DNA of 64,000 bases from Streptomyces sp. WMMC500 (GTDB lineage Bacteria; Actinomycetota; Actinomycetes; Streptomycetales; Streptomycetaceae). The DNA is taken from NCBI RefSeq assembly GCF_027497195.1, contig NZ_CP114905.1:5095001-5159000 (forward strand). Reading direction: 5' to 3'. Shown here one piece after another: positions 7,991 through 16,389 of the stretch (its first letter is position 1; the number at the start of each line of letters is the position of its first letter). The notes beneath the pieces were generated by a model, which was not told the DNA's origin, did no database searches, and worked only from the letters and a program-made list of their open reading frames with translations. Position numbers and translations under genes: made by a program.

Positions 7991-9031
7991 TCAGGTGAGG
8001 AGTTTGGCGAGGTGGGTCATTTCGGTGGGTGGGTCGATTACCGGTTGGATGATGAGTTCGTCGATGCCGGCCTGTTCCAGGGTGGTGAGGCGGGCGCGGA
8101 GATCGTCGCCGGTGCCGACGAGGGCCACGGTGTTCATCAGGGAGGGGAGGATCAGGTCGCGGTCGTGGGGTGCGATGCGGCCGAGGTAGTTGGGGTAGAT
8201 CTTGGTGTAGCGGTCCGGGGCGGTGGCGGTGGTGCCGCGGCGGTCCAGGAGTCGGCGTACCGCCTCGCGTTCGTCGGGGGCGAGTTGTGCGGCGAAGTCC
8301 GGGGTGTCGGCGGCGAAGTCCAGCAGCGACATGACGAGGTGGCCGGTCGCGTCGCGGGCCGCGTCGCCGGTGGCGTCCTCGTTCTCGTCGAGCAGGTGGA
8401 GCGGGGTGACCAGGTAGCAGTCCCCGTTGGCGTCGCCTGGGGCGGCCTCGCGGCGGGCCTCGCGCATGGCCTGCCAGGCGGCGGGGTCGAGGAGGCCGAC
8501 CGAGATGAGGCCGGTGCCGCGGCGGCCGGCGACGGCGGCTGCCTTGGGGCCGTGCAGGGCGGCCACGACGAACTCGATCGGGTCGGTGGTGTTCACGTGT
8601 GCCCCACTGTGCAGGAACCGGATGTCGCGGACCCGGTCTCCTTCGCGGTACGTGGTCGGGCGTCCCGCGCAGAGGTCCTGTAGGGCGGCGACGAAGTTCT
8701 CCAGCTCGGCCACCTTGCTGGGCGGCATGCCCAGCGTGCGCCGGGCCGTGTTGCCGGTGCCGACGCCGCAGATGATCCGGCCCGGCGCCAGGGCGTTGAG
8801 GCTGGCGAACGCGCTCGCCGCGGCCGGGGCGGAGCGCAGCGCCGGTGAGGTCACGCCGATGCCGAGTCTGATGCCGCGGGTGGCCTTCGCGCAGAGGCTC
8901 AGGGCGACGAAGGGATCCCCGTGGACCATCGGGGTGTCGTACACCCAGAAACTGTCGAGGCCCAACTCCTCGGCCCGTAAGGCGAGATCTTCCACTCCGG
9001 GTTGTGCGGCGACCACGACACCTGCGCGCAT
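7991..9031 (-). CDS. LLM-class F420-dependent oxidoreductase
   Basis: A 346-residue luciferase-like TIM barrel. It carries LALRAEELGLDSFWVYD near residue 15, the cofactor-binding GIGVTSP strand, RIICGVGTGN near residue 85 and a C-terminal LVGTGDDLRARL segment, all typical of bacterial luciferase-like proteins using F420 or FMN. The substrate is unknown. It is the last gene of a run that starts with the PaoABC-like subunits and lies 73 bases after the membrane-protein gene, so co-expression with the molybdenum enzyme is plausible. Confidence 0.85.
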   Translation of the reverse strand: MRAGVVVAAQPGVEDLALRAEELGLDSFWVYDTPMVHGDPFVALSLCAKATRGIRLGIGVTSPALRSAPAAASAFASLNALAPGRIICGVGTGNTARRTLGMPPSKVAELENFVAALQDLCAGRPTTYREGDRVRDIRFLHSGAHVNTTDPIEFVVAALHGPKAAAVAGRRGTGLISVGLLDPAAWQAMREARREAAPGDANGDCYLVTPLHLLDENEDATGDAARDATGHLVMSLLDFAADTPDFAAQLAPDEREAVRRLLDRRGTTATAPDRYTKIYPNYLGRIAPHDRDLILPSLMNTVALVGTGDDLRARLTTLEQAGIDELIIQPVIDPPTEMTHLAKLLT

Positions 9032-9104
9032 GGCGACCTCCAGGCCGCGAGGTTGGATCTGACTCGCTCATAGTGGCAGCCGCCGGGCGGCAGTTCCTGC
9101 GGCT

Positions 9105-10229
9105 TCATCCCGAGGTCGGCGTGTGTACCGGCCAGCGTTTCCAGACCACGACGTGCAGGATCACCGCCGTGCTCGTCGCGTTCAGCATGACGTGCGTGGT
9201 CCAGCTCCACTCGCGCGCTTCCGGCACGTCGAGGGCGTGGGCGAGCTTCGGCAGGAGCCAGACCAGCAGGGCGGTGAGGGCCACCGCGGTCAGCACCGCG
9301 AGGGTACGGCCCGGGGCCGGGGTCAGGCGGATCGCCGGCCATGCCTCGAACAGCATCGACACCAGCAGGATGCAGCCGATGGCGGTGCCCGCGGTCGCGG
9401 TGATCCGGGGGTCCGGCCAGTCGAGGGCGTGGCGGGCGAGCAGGTAGGCGGCCCAGCCGCAGGCGACGACGACGACGTTGCCCAGCAGCAACCGCAGCCA
9501 CGTCCGGTCGATCCGGGCGAACGGCCAGCCGCGTAGCGCGACCCAGAAGAACATCTGCCACGCGCCGATCGACGTGAACCAGGCGCCGTAGCTCTCCCCC
9601 TCGATCGCGTCCGAGTCCACCGCGGCGTACCAGGCGATCAGGCCGAGCACCCAGCACAGCCCCACGGCGGCGAGGCCGGCGGGGGCGGGGGCCAGGCGGC
9701 CCAGCGGGCGGCGTTCGCAGACGAGGGTGAGTTGCAGCACGAGGGTGAAGATGCTGCCGGCCAGGGAGTTCGCCGCCGGGTCGAGGCCGGGGTGGTCGGG
9801 GCCCGGGTCGAACACGCCGACCAGGTCCGAGCCGTTGACGACGAGTTGGCCGAGCACGGCCAGCACCGCGCCGCCGGCCACGACGAGCGCGGTGTCGGAC
9901 AGGCCGGACCAGGGGCGGGGGAACAGCGTGCCGGGCCAGTCCTCCCACCAGAACGCGATCATCGCCATGATCGGCAGCGCGAACGTGGTGATCGGCCCGA
10001 GTACGACCACGGAGTGGAGGGCGCCGCCCGCGGCTGCGGACAGCAGTACGGCCACGGGGACGACGAAGGCCAGCCCGATCAGGCCGCGGACCGGCTGGTG
10101 CCGCCGGGCGTCGGCCAGCGCGGCCGGACTCAGTGCGTCCGGCCTGCTGACCGACGGCCGGGTGGGGTGGGAGCCGGGGGTTCCCGGGGTGCCTGCGGGG
10201 CGTGTGGTCTGCAGTCCTTCAGAGGACAT
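9105..10229 (-). CDS. Multi-pass membrane protein of unknown function
   Basis: 374 residues with about eight to nine hydrophobic spans after a Pro/Thr-rich cytoplasmic N-terminus of about 45 residues. Trp-rich loops (FWWEDWPG, FFWVALRGWPF) stand out. I do not recognise a characterised family. Its start overlaps the end of the molybdenum-subunit gene by 11 bases on the same strand, so it is translated from the same operon. A role in substrate entry or membrane attachment of the oxidoreductase is only a guess. Confidence 0.7.
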   Translation of the reverse strand: MSSEGLQTTRPAGTPGTPGSHPTRPSVSRPDALSPAALADARRHQPVRGLIGLAFVVPVAVLLSAAAGGALHSVVVLGPITTFALPIMAMIAFWWEDWPGTLFPRPWSGLSDTALVVAGGAVLAVLGQLVVNGSDLVGVFDPGPDHPGLDPAANSLAGSIFTLVLQLTLVCERRPLGRLAPAPAGLAAVGLCWVLGLIAWYAAVDSDAIEGESYGAWFTSIGAWQMFFWVALRGWPFARIDRTWLRLLLGNVVVVACGWAAYLLARHALDWPDPRITATAGTAIGCILLVSMLFEAWPAIRLTPAPGRTLAVLTAVALTALLVWLLPKLAHALDVPEAREWSWTTHVMLNATSTAVILHVVVWKRWPVHTPTSG

Positions 10230-12429
10230 GTTCCAGCCGGATCGGCAGCCGGCGTACGCGCCGGCCGGTCGCGTGGTGCACGGCGTTCGCGATCGCCGCG
10301 GCCACGCCGACCATGCAGACCTCGCCCGCGCCCTTCACCCCGGCCGCGTTGAACCGCAGGTCGGGTTCGTCGATGAAGTCGACGTCGATCTGCTGGATGT
10401 CCAGGTTGACGGGCACCGCGTAGTCCTCCAGCGTCGTGTTGAGGAAGCCGCCGAACCGGGTGTCCACCTCGCTCTCCTCGCGCAGCGCCTGCCCGATCCC
10501 CCACACCACGCCGCCGCGGACCTGGCTTTCCGCCGTGACCGGGCTGGCCACCCGGCCGCAGTCCACGACGCTGACCACGCGCGGCACCCGGATGCGCCGC
10601 GTGGTCCGTTCGACCCGGACCTCGACGAAGTGCGCGACCCAACTGAACGTGACGAACTCGGGGTAGACCGGTCCGCCGATGGCGAGGCCGCCCTTGTCGA
10701 GCTGCCCGCGGTCCTGCTCGCCCTGGCCGGGTGCGAGCGAGGTGGCCTCGACCGCCACCTCCGGCCTGTTCGTGGCACGGACCGCGGCCGGGACGTCCAC
10801 GTCGCCGGAGTCGGGGACGCCGAGGGCCCGGCGCAGTTCGCCCAGGGCGGCCAGCACGGCGGGCAGCGCGCTTGCGGTGCCCCAGGAGCCGGCGGTGAGG
10901 TGCTGCGGCGCCACCCGCGTGTCGCCGGCCTGCACGATCACCGTGTTCACCGGTACGCCCAGGTCCCGCGCGACCAGCAGCGCGACGGCCGAGCGGATCC
11001 CCTGGCCCATCTCGTGTCCGCCGACGCCGACGACGATCGTGCCGTCGGACGCCGCGGACAGGTGCGCGACGACCGGCACCATGTCGCCGGGATAGCAGCC
11101 GGCCGCCACGCCCCAGCCGATGTTCGAACCGTCCTCTGCGGTCATCGATCCCGGCTCGGGGTCGCGTGCGTCCCAGCCGAACCGGGCCGCGCCGCGGCGC
11201 AGGCACTCGGCCAGGTGCCGGCCGGAGAACGGCAGGCCGGTGACCGGGTCGGTGGCGGCGTCGTTGGCCAGCCGCAGTTCCACCGGGTCGCGGCCCGTCG
11301 CGTAGGCGAGTTCGTCCATGGCCGACTCGAACGCGAACATGGACGGGCTCTCGTGCGGCGACCGCATGAAGCCGGGGGTCTGCACGTCGGTACGGACCAG
11401 GCGCTGCTCGCCGCGGAACGCGGGCGCCGCGTAGAGGCGGGACGAGACCGTGGTGATCTCCGTCGGGAACAGGTCGTGCCGCGAGGTCTGCTGGTCGACC
11501 TCGTGGATCGCGGCGAGGAGTTCGCCGTTCTCGGTCGCGCCGAGCCGCACGTGGTGCACCGTGTTCGGCCGGAACGCGCCGAGGTGGAAGACCTGCGGCC
11601 GGGGCAGCACCATCTTCACCGGCCTGCCGAGCCGGCGCGCGGCGAGGGCGATCGGCCCGAGGTGCAGATGCATGGAGTTCTTCTGGCCGAATCCGCCGCC
11701 GACGTACGGGGAGCGGACCTCGACGTCGGCCGGGTCGATGCCGAGCTGGGTGGCGAGCCCGAACCGTACCGCGTTCGAGTTCTGGGTGGTGTCGTCGACG
11801 ATCAACCGGTCGCCGTCCCAGTGCACGACGCTCGCGTTCGGCTCCATCGGCATGGCGTGCTGGGCGGGGTTCTCATACGTGCCGTCGACCTGCACCGGGC
11901 TGGCCGCGAACGCCGCGTCCGCGTCGCCGACCTTGACGTCGGCCAGGAACGGCAGCGGGATCGCCTGCTCCTGGAGCACGGTGTCGGTGCCCTCACCGTC
12001 GATCTTCGCGGTGAACGGTTCGTCCTCGTACTCGGCGGTGACGAGCTGCGCCGCCTCGGTCGCGGCGACCAGGTCGTCCGCCAGGACCAGCGCGATCGGC
12101 TGGCCGCGGTAGGCGACATGGTCGTCGCGCAGCGGCACCAGGCTCTGCACGGCGTGCCCGCCGGCCATGACGAAACCGGGGTCGCCCAGTTCGTCCGGCC
12201 CGAACCGCGTGATCACCAGCCGGACGCCGGGCACGGTTTCCGCGGCGGAGGTGTCGACGCGCACGATGCGCCCCTTGCCGGTACGCGCGGTGGCCCACTG
12301 CCCGTACGCGACGTTGTCGGGTACGCGGTCGGCGGCGTAGCGAGCGCGGCCCGTGACCTTCTCGCGGGCGTCGACGCGGCGGGTGTCCAGCGACCGGGTA
12401 CCGGTGGCGGGGGCCTGGGTGGCGGTCAT
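10219..12429 (-). CDS. Aldehyde/xanthine-type oxidoreductase, molybdenum-binding subunit (PaoC/YagR-like)
   Basis: A 736-residue large subunit of the xanthine oxidase family, which hydroxylates aldehydes or N-heterocycles at a molybdopterin centre. Visible motifs are GGFGQKN near residue 245, VGGHEMGQGI near 470, and the C-terminal KGAGEV, whose Glu is the conserved catalytic base. The start ATG overlaps the stop of the FAD-subunit gene by 4 bases. No signal peptide is seen. The E. coli PaoABC set is the closest arrangement I know because of the partner FAD subunit. Substrate is not deducible; no maturation gene (PaoD/XdhC) is nearby. Confidence 0.9.
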   Translation of the reverse strand: MTATQAPATGTRSLDTRRVDAREKVTGRARYAADRVPDNVAYGQWATARTGKGRIVRVDTSAAETVPGVRLVITRFGPDELGDPGFVMAGGHAVQSLVPLRDDHVAYRGQPIALVLADDLVAATEAAQLVTAEYEDEPFTAKIDGEGTDTVLQEQAIPLPFLADVKVGDADAAFAASPVQVDGTYENPAQHAMPMEPNASVVHWDGDRLIVDDTTQNSNAVRFGLATQLGIDPADVEVRSPYVGGGFGQKNSMHLHLGPIALAARRLGRPVKMVLPRPQVFHLGAFRPNTVHHVRLGATENGELLAAIHEVDQQTSRHDLFPTEITTVSSRLYAAPAFRGEQRLVRTDVQTPGFMRSPHESPSMFAFESAMDELAYATGRDPVELRLANDAATDPVTGLPFSGRHLAECLRRGAARFGWDARDPEPGSMTAEDGSNIGWGVAAGCYPGDMVPVVAHLSAASDGTIVVGVGGHEMGQGIRSAVALLVARDLGVPVNTVIVQAGDTRVAPQHLTAGSWGTASALPAVLAALGELRRALGVPDSGDVDVPAAVRATNRPEVAVEATSLAPGQGEQDRGQLDKGGLAIGGPVYPEFVTFSWVAHFVEVRVERTTRRIRVPRVVSVVDCGRVASPVTAESQVRGGVVWGIGQALREESEVDTRFGGFLNTTLEDYAVPVNLDIQQIDVDFIDEPDLRFNAAGVKGAGEVCMVGVAAAIANAVHHATGRRVRRLPIRLEHVL

Positions 12430-13427
12430 CGGGTGGCTCGCTCTCCGGCGATGCGCAGCGCGTCGGCGACGGTGCGGATGCCCAGTTCGATACGGAATCC
12501 GTTCTCGGCGCCGGGGCGCGCCGCCGCGAAGGCGGCCTCCCCGGCCTCCCGGGCGGTCTGCGGGGTCAGCCGCCGGCCGAGCACGGTCTGCTCGGCCTCG
12601 GTGGCCCGCCACGGCCGGGTGGCGACGCCGCCCAGCCCGATGCGGCACTCCCCGACCGCGCCGTCCGCGTCGAGGGTCAGGCCGACGGCCGCGGCGGCGA
12701 GGGCGAAGGCGTAGGACTCGCGGTCGCGGATCTTGAGGTACGTGGACCCACGCCCGGCGGGGGTCGCGGGCACGCGGATGCGGACGACGAGTTCGTCCGG
12801 GGCGAGCACGTGTTCGCGGGTCGGGTCGTCGCCGGGCTCGACGTGCAGGTCGGCGAGCGGCACGGTGCGTTCCCCGCCGGGGCCGACGACGTCCACGACG
12901 GCGTCGAACGCGATCAGCGCGACGGCGAAGTCGCCGGCGTAGGTGGCGATGCACGCGTCACTGCCGCCGAGCAGCGCGTGCCCGCGGTCGTGGCCCCCGA
13001 CGGCGGCGCAGCCGCTGCCCGGGTCGCGCTTGTTGCACGGGAACTCCGTGCCGTTGCGGAAGTACGCGCAGCGCGTGCGCTGCAGGAGGTTGCCGCCGAC
13101 CGTCGCCATGTTCCGCAACTGCTGCGACGCGGCGCGCCACAGCGACTCCGACAGGCCGGGGTACGCGTCGCGGAGCGCCGGGTGGTCCGCCACGTCGGCC
13201 ATACGTGCGCCGGCCCCGAGGACGAGTTCGCGCTCGCCGACGTCGATGGTGTCGAGCTCGGCGATCCGGTGCACGTCGACGACGGCGGGGGGTGTCTCGA
13301 TCTCCAGCTTCATCAGGTCGTACAGGTTGGTGCCGCCGGCCAGGATCCTGGTGCCGGGCCGCGCGCCGCGCAGCGCGTCCAGGGCGGCGTCCACGGTGTC
13401 CGGCGCGGCGTAGGTGAAGGCACGCAC
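12426..13427 (-). CDS. Aldehyde oxidoreductase FAD-binding subunit with extra Fe-S motif (PaoB/YagS-like)
   Basis: A 333-residue CoxM/XdhB-type FAD subunit. AGGTNLYD near residue 30 and ATVGGNLLQRTRC near 110 bind FAD. The stretch RTRCAYFR, PCNKRDPGSGCAA and the later SDACIAT supplies the additional cysteines found in PaoB-type subunits, which carry a [4Fe-4S] cluster absent from ordinary xanthine dehydrogenases. GTG start; it begins four bases after the 2Fe-2S gene stop and overlaps the molybdenum-subunit gene by 4 bases, so the three are translationally coupled. Electrons pass from Mo via Fe-S to FAD. Confidence 0.9.
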   Translation of the reverse strand: MRAFTYAAPDTVDAALDALRGARPGTRILAGGTNLYDLMKLEIETPPAVVDVHRIAELDTIDVGERELVLGAGARMADVADHPALRDAYPGLSESLWRAASQQLRNMATVGGNLLQRTRCAYFRNGTEFPCNKRDPGSGCAAVGGHDRGHALLGGSDACIATYAGDFAVALIAFDAVVDVVGPGGERTVPLADLHVEPGDDPTREHVLAPDELVVRIRVPATPAGRGSTYLKIRDRESYAFALAAAAVGLTLDADGAVGECRIGLGGVATRPWRATEAEQTVLGRRLTPQTAREAGEAAFAAARPGAENGFRIELGIRTVADALRIAGERATR

Positions 13428-13431
13428 GAGG

Positions 13432-13926
13432 TCACGCCCCCTTCGGCGCCGCGTCCGCGGTCTCGCGTACGGCGGCCACGATGCCCACGTAGGCGGCGCA
13501 GCGGCAGATGTTGCCGCTCAGGTACTCGCGGATCTCGTCGTCCGTCCCGCAGTGGCCCTCTTCGATGCACGCGATGCCGGACATGATCTGGCCGGGAGTG
13601 CAGTAGCCGCACTGCAGCGCGTCGTGGTCGATGAACGCCTGCTGCAACGGGTGCAGGGCGCCGTCCTTCCCGCCGACGCCCTCGATCGTGGTCACCGGCC
13701 GACCCGCGACCTGCACCGCGGGGGTCAGGCAGGACAGCACCCGGCGGCCGTCCACGTGCACCGTGCACGCGCCGCAGTGGCCCTGATCGCACCCCTTCTT
13801 CGTGCCGGTCAGTGCGAGCCGCTCACGCAGCGCGTCCAGGAGGGACTCCCGGGGATCCAGCGTGAGCGACACATCCTGGCCGTTGACCGTGCAGGCCAAG
13901 GGCACTTTCACATCATTTGTGGGCAT
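13432..13926 (-). CDS. Aldehyde oxidoreductase [2Fe-2S] subunit (PaoA/CoxS-like)
   Basis: A 164-residue small subunit. The N-terminal plant-ferredoxin-like cluster is GCDQGHCGACTVHVDG near residue 46 with a later LSC, and the C-terminal helical cluster is QCGYCTPGQI near 106 and GNICRCAAY near 140. Unlike E. coli PaoA there is no Tat signal peptide, so this complex is likely cytoplasmic. It is the first gene of the operon and its start ATG at 13926 is close behind a -10-like TACAAT. Confidence 0.92.
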   Translation of the reverse strand: MPTNDVKVPLACTVNGQDVSLTLDPRESLLDALRERLALTGTKKGCDQGHCGACTVHVDGRRVLSCLTPAVQVAGRPVTTIEGVGGKDGALHPLQQAFIDHDALQCGYCTPGQIMSGIACIEEGHCGTDDEIREYLSGNICRCAAYVGIVAAVRETADAAPKGA

Positions 13927-13934
13927 ACCTGGAG

Positions 13935-13940
13935 ATTGTA
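13935..13940 (-). promoter_or_regulatory. -10-like TACAAT for the molybdenum oxidoreductase operon
   Basis: On the minus strand TACAAT is followed eight bases later by the start ATG, implying a very short or absent leader. No good -35 element is seen. Confidence 0.4.
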
Positions 13941-14005
13941 GGGAAGCCGGATGATCCCGGAGCGGAGCAGCGGTTTCGGCGCGCCTCGCGGCGGAGGCCC
14001 CGTGG

Positions 14006-14368
14006 TCACTCCCGGTGGAAGACGTAGCCGCCGTGATGGAGGGTGTCGATGTCGACGAACTCGCCGTCGGCGGTGAAGCCGGTGTCGTCGCGGTAGTCGA
14101 TGCGGGTGCCGTCCACCCGGTAGCTGCCGGTGTACGCGCTGCGGCGGTCGCCGCGTGCCTCGTCGTAGCGCCCGTCGGCACGCAGCTCCTGACGGATGTG
14201 CCCGTCGGCGGTCACCCACATCCCCACGTAGGGGTGAGGGCGGCCGGGGGAGCCGGCGGGCGGGGCGGTGCTGCTACGCGCCGGTCCCGGGCCGTCCGCC
14301 TGGGGGCCGGTACACGCGACCGAGGTGACCAGCCAGGCGAGCGCCAGCAGGGGAAGTCGTTTTCTCAT
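14006..14368 (-). CDS. Atu4866-domain lipoprotein
   Basis: 120 residues with a signal peptide ending in a lipobox (Cys at about residue 19) and a small beta-rich domain. The domain contains YVGMWVTADGHIRQEL, GRYDEARG and YRDDTGFTADGEF, the signature of the Atu4866 family, whose function is unknown. It would be anchored on the outer face of the membrane. It is single, minus strand, between the oxidoreductase operon and an SDR gene. Confidence 0.75.
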   Translation of the reverse strand: MRKRLPLLALAWLVTSVACTGPQADGPGPARSSTAPPAGSPGRPHPYVGMWVTADGHIRQELRADGRYDEARGDRRSAYTGSYRVDGTRIDYRDDTGFTADGEFVDIDTLHHGGYVFHRE

Positions 14369-14476
14369 GACTCGACGGTCGCCCCCGGGCCGGCCGGCAG
14401 CCAGTGCCCCGGCGCTCCTGGGAGTGGGACCCCCAGGCAGCAGCCGGGGACGGGCTCGGGGCGGGGTCGGGGGTGG

Positions 14477-15235
14477 TCAGACGATGCCGGCGCGGATCTC
14501 CTCGTACAGGCGGGTGGGGTCCTCGGCCAGGGACTTCTTGACGTGGGTGCTCCACTCGTCGGCGAGCACCTCGGCCGCGCCCGCCTCGATCCCGTCCAGG
14601 CCGGCGCGGACGACGGGGGCCGGGTCGCCCTTGGGGCCGTCGTAGGCGGCGCTGAAGTCGGTGTCCACGGCGCCGAGGTGGAGGGCGGTGACGAGGGTGC
14701 CCTGGCCGGCGAGTTCCATGCGGACGGCGTTGGTCAGCGCCCACTGGGCCGCCTTGCTGGAGTGGTAGCCGTTGGTGGCCGGGTAGGCGTGCCAGGACTG
14801 GGCGGACAGCACGTTGAGGATCGCTCCGCCCCCGTGGGCCGCGAGCGCCGGGGCGAAGGCCCGTACGACGTGGAGCGTGCCCCAGAAGTTCGTCTCCATC
14901 TCCGCGCGCACGGCGGCCAGGTCGCCGGTGACGAGGTCGGTCCAGTGGCTGACCCCCGCGTTGTTCACCACGAGGGTCACGTCGCCCGCGGCGTCGGCCG
15001 CGGCCCGTACCTGGTCGGGGTCCGTGACGTCCAGCCGCAGCGGTACGGCGCCGGGCAGGTCGATGGTCTCCGGGCGCCTGGCGGTCGCGTACACGCGGCG
15101 CGCGCCGCGGTCCAGGAGCTGCCGGGCGAAGTGGCGGCCCAGGCCCCGGTTGGCGCCGGTGACGAGCGCGACCGCGCCGTCGAGCGGGAGGCCGGGGGAG
15201 GGGTGGGTGGTCGGTGCCGAGTCGGGTGTGCTCAT
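14477..15235 (-). CDS. Short-chain dehydrogenase/reductase (SDR)
   Basis: 252 residues of classical SDR fold: TGANRGLG nucleotide-binding motif near residue 26, NNAGVSH near 98, and the catalytic YHSSK near 150. It would use NAD(P)H to reduce or oxidise a carbonyl/alcohol; the substrate is unknown. Transcription appears to start on the first base of its ATG from a MerR-type promoter shared with the divergent merR gene, so it is the likely target of that regulator. Confidence 0.88.
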   Translation of the reverse strand: MSTPDSAPTTHPSPGLPLDGAVALVTGANRGLGRHFARQLLDRGARRVYATARRPETIDLPGAVPLRLDVTDPDQVRAAADAAGDVTLVVNNAGVSHWTDLVTGDLAAVRAEMETNFWGTLHVVRAFAPALAAHGGGAILNVLSAQSWHAYPATNGYHSSKAAQWALTNAVRMELAGQGTLVTALHLGAVDTDFSAAYDGPKGDPAPVVRAGLDGIEAGAAEVLADEWSTHVKKSLAEDPTRLYEEIRAGIV

Positions 15236-15241
15236 GCCGGT

Positions 15242-15273
15242 ACGCTAGGACCTACCGTTGACGTCAGAGGCAA
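15242..15273 (-). promoter_or_regulatory. MerR-type promoter/operator of the SDR gene
   Basis: On the minus strand TTGCCT (-35, 15273-15268) and TAGCGT (-10, 15247-15242) are 20 bp apart, the overlong spacer typical of MerR-activated promoters. An imperfect dyad (15250-15275) centred on TTGACGTCA fills the spacer. The transcription start would fall on the A of ATG 15235, giving a leaderless mRNA. Confidence 0.7.
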
Positions 15274-15308
15274 GTCCTCCGTCCGGACCTGCGGAAAGGG
15301 GAAGGCGC

Positions 15309-15656
15309 GTGCGTATCGGAGAGGTCGCCCGGCGCTCCGGAGTGAGCGTGCGGGCGCTGCGCTACTACGAGGAGCAGGGGCTCCTCACCCCCACGCGCAC
15401 CCCCGGCGGTCAGCGCGAGTACGCCGACGACGCCGTCGGCCGGGTCGGCTTCATCCAGCAGCTCTACGCGGCCGGCCTGCCCAGCCGCCGCATCGCCGAA
15501 CTGCTCCCCTGCGTCGACACCGGCACGACGACCGCGGAGCAGCGCGCCATGCTCGACGCCGAACGGGCCCGTATCAGCAAGCAGATCGAGGAGCACACCG
15601 CCGCGCTCGCCCGCCTCGACGAGATCGTCGAGGCAGCCGCCGAGCGCCGGGCCTGA
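15309..15656 (+). CDS. MerR-family transcriptional regulator
   Basis: 115 residues: winged HTH RIGEVARRSGVSVRALRYYEEQGLL at the N-terminus and a C-terminal dimerisation coiled coil (about 75-112). There is no clear effector-binding domain and only one cysteine, so it is not an obvious metal or redox sensor. GTG 15309 is chosen because the family starts MRIGEVA and GGAAAGGGGAAGG lies before it. It is divergent from the SDR gene, whose promoter carries a MerR-like dyad. Confidence 0.88.
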   Translation: MRIGEVARRSGVSVRALRYYEEQGLLTPTRTPGGQREYADDAVGRVGFIQQLYAAGLPSRRIAELLPCVDTGTTTAEQRAMLDAERARISKQIEEHTAALARLDEIVEAAAERRA

Positions 15657-15663
15657 GCGCCGC

Positions 15664-16308
15664 TCAGCCCCTGGCGCGGCGCTCGGTGTGGGTGGAGCGG
15701 GGAGCGGGCCAGGTCGCGGGGGGTTCCTGGGCCAGGCCCGTGAGGAGGGCCTCGACCACGCGCTCGGTCTGCCGGCCGGCGGCCTCGGGGGTGTCGAGGG
15801 TCATGAGGCCGTCGGCGAGGAGGGTGGCCACCCCGTGGACGGCGGCCCAGACGGTGAAGTCGGCCGCGGCGCGTGCCTCCGGGCCCAGTTCGCCCGCCGC
15901 GGCGAGGCGGTCAAGACCGGCGTCGACCACGTCGTGCGGGTGCGGGGAGATCGTGGTGTCGGGGTCGCGGGCGGGGGCGGCGAAGGCGAGGCGGGCCACG
16001 GCGGGGTCCGCCAGCGTCCAGCGGACGTAGGCGCGGCAGGCCGCGACGAGCCCGCGGCGGGCGTCCTCCTCCGCGGCGGTCGCCTCCGCCATCCGTTCGC
16101 CCAGCCCGGCAAGGACGCGTACGGACAGGGCGCGGACCAGTGCGTCGCGGGAGGAGAAGTGGTGGTACGCGGCGCTCGGGCTGACGCCGACGCGGGCCGA
16201 CGCCTCCCGCAGCGACCAGCCCGCGACGCCGCGCTCGCGGACGAGTTCCTCGGCGGCGTCCAGCAGCGCGCCTCGCAGGTCCCCGTGGTGGTAGCGCCTC
16301 TTGCCCAT
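15664..16308 (-). CDS. TetR-family transcriptional regulator
   Basis: 214 residues. The HTH lies at about 25-50 (WSLREASARVGVSPSAAYHHFSSRDALVRAL) and the C-terminal ligand domain is of the WHG type common in Streptomyces. ATG 16308 (MGKRRYHHGDLR) is the conventional family start. It is divergent from a metallo-beta-lactamase-fold hydrolase gene, and two copies of one palindrome lie between them, indicating autoregulation plus control of the hydrolase. Confidence 0.88.
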   Translation of the reverse strand: MGKRRYHHGDLRGALLDAAEELVRERGVAGWSLREASARVGVSPSAAYHHFSSRDALVRALSVRVLAGLGERMAEATAAEEDARRGLVAACRAYVRWTLADPAVARLAFAAPARDPDTTISPHPHDVVDAGLDRLAAAGELGPEARAAADFTVWAAVHGVATLLADGLMTLDTPEAAGRQTERVVEALLTGLAQEPPATWPAPRSTHTERRARG

Positions 16309-16314
16309 GGCGAG

Positions 16315-16335
16315 GATCTTAACAGTGTTCAGATG
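16315..16335. promoter_or_regulatory. TetR operator, copy 1
   Basis: Half-sites GATCTTAAC and GTTCAGATG around AGT: a near-perfect palindrome (only the outermost pair mismatched). It lies six bases upstream of the tetR ATG, so binding would block tetR itself. Confidence 0.75.
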
Positions 16336-16360
16336 CGTGGTACGGTCGGACGCGGAACCG

Positions 16361-16381
16361 GATCTCAACACCGTTCAGATC
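16361..16381. promoter_or_regulatory. TetR operator, copy 2
   Basis: Half-sites GATCTCAAC and GTTCAGATC around ACC. Both operators fit GATCTnAAC, three bases, GTTnAGATC. It ends eight bases before the hydrolase ATG; the two centres are 46 bp apart. Confidence 0.78.
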
Positions 16382-16389
16382 GGAGTGCC

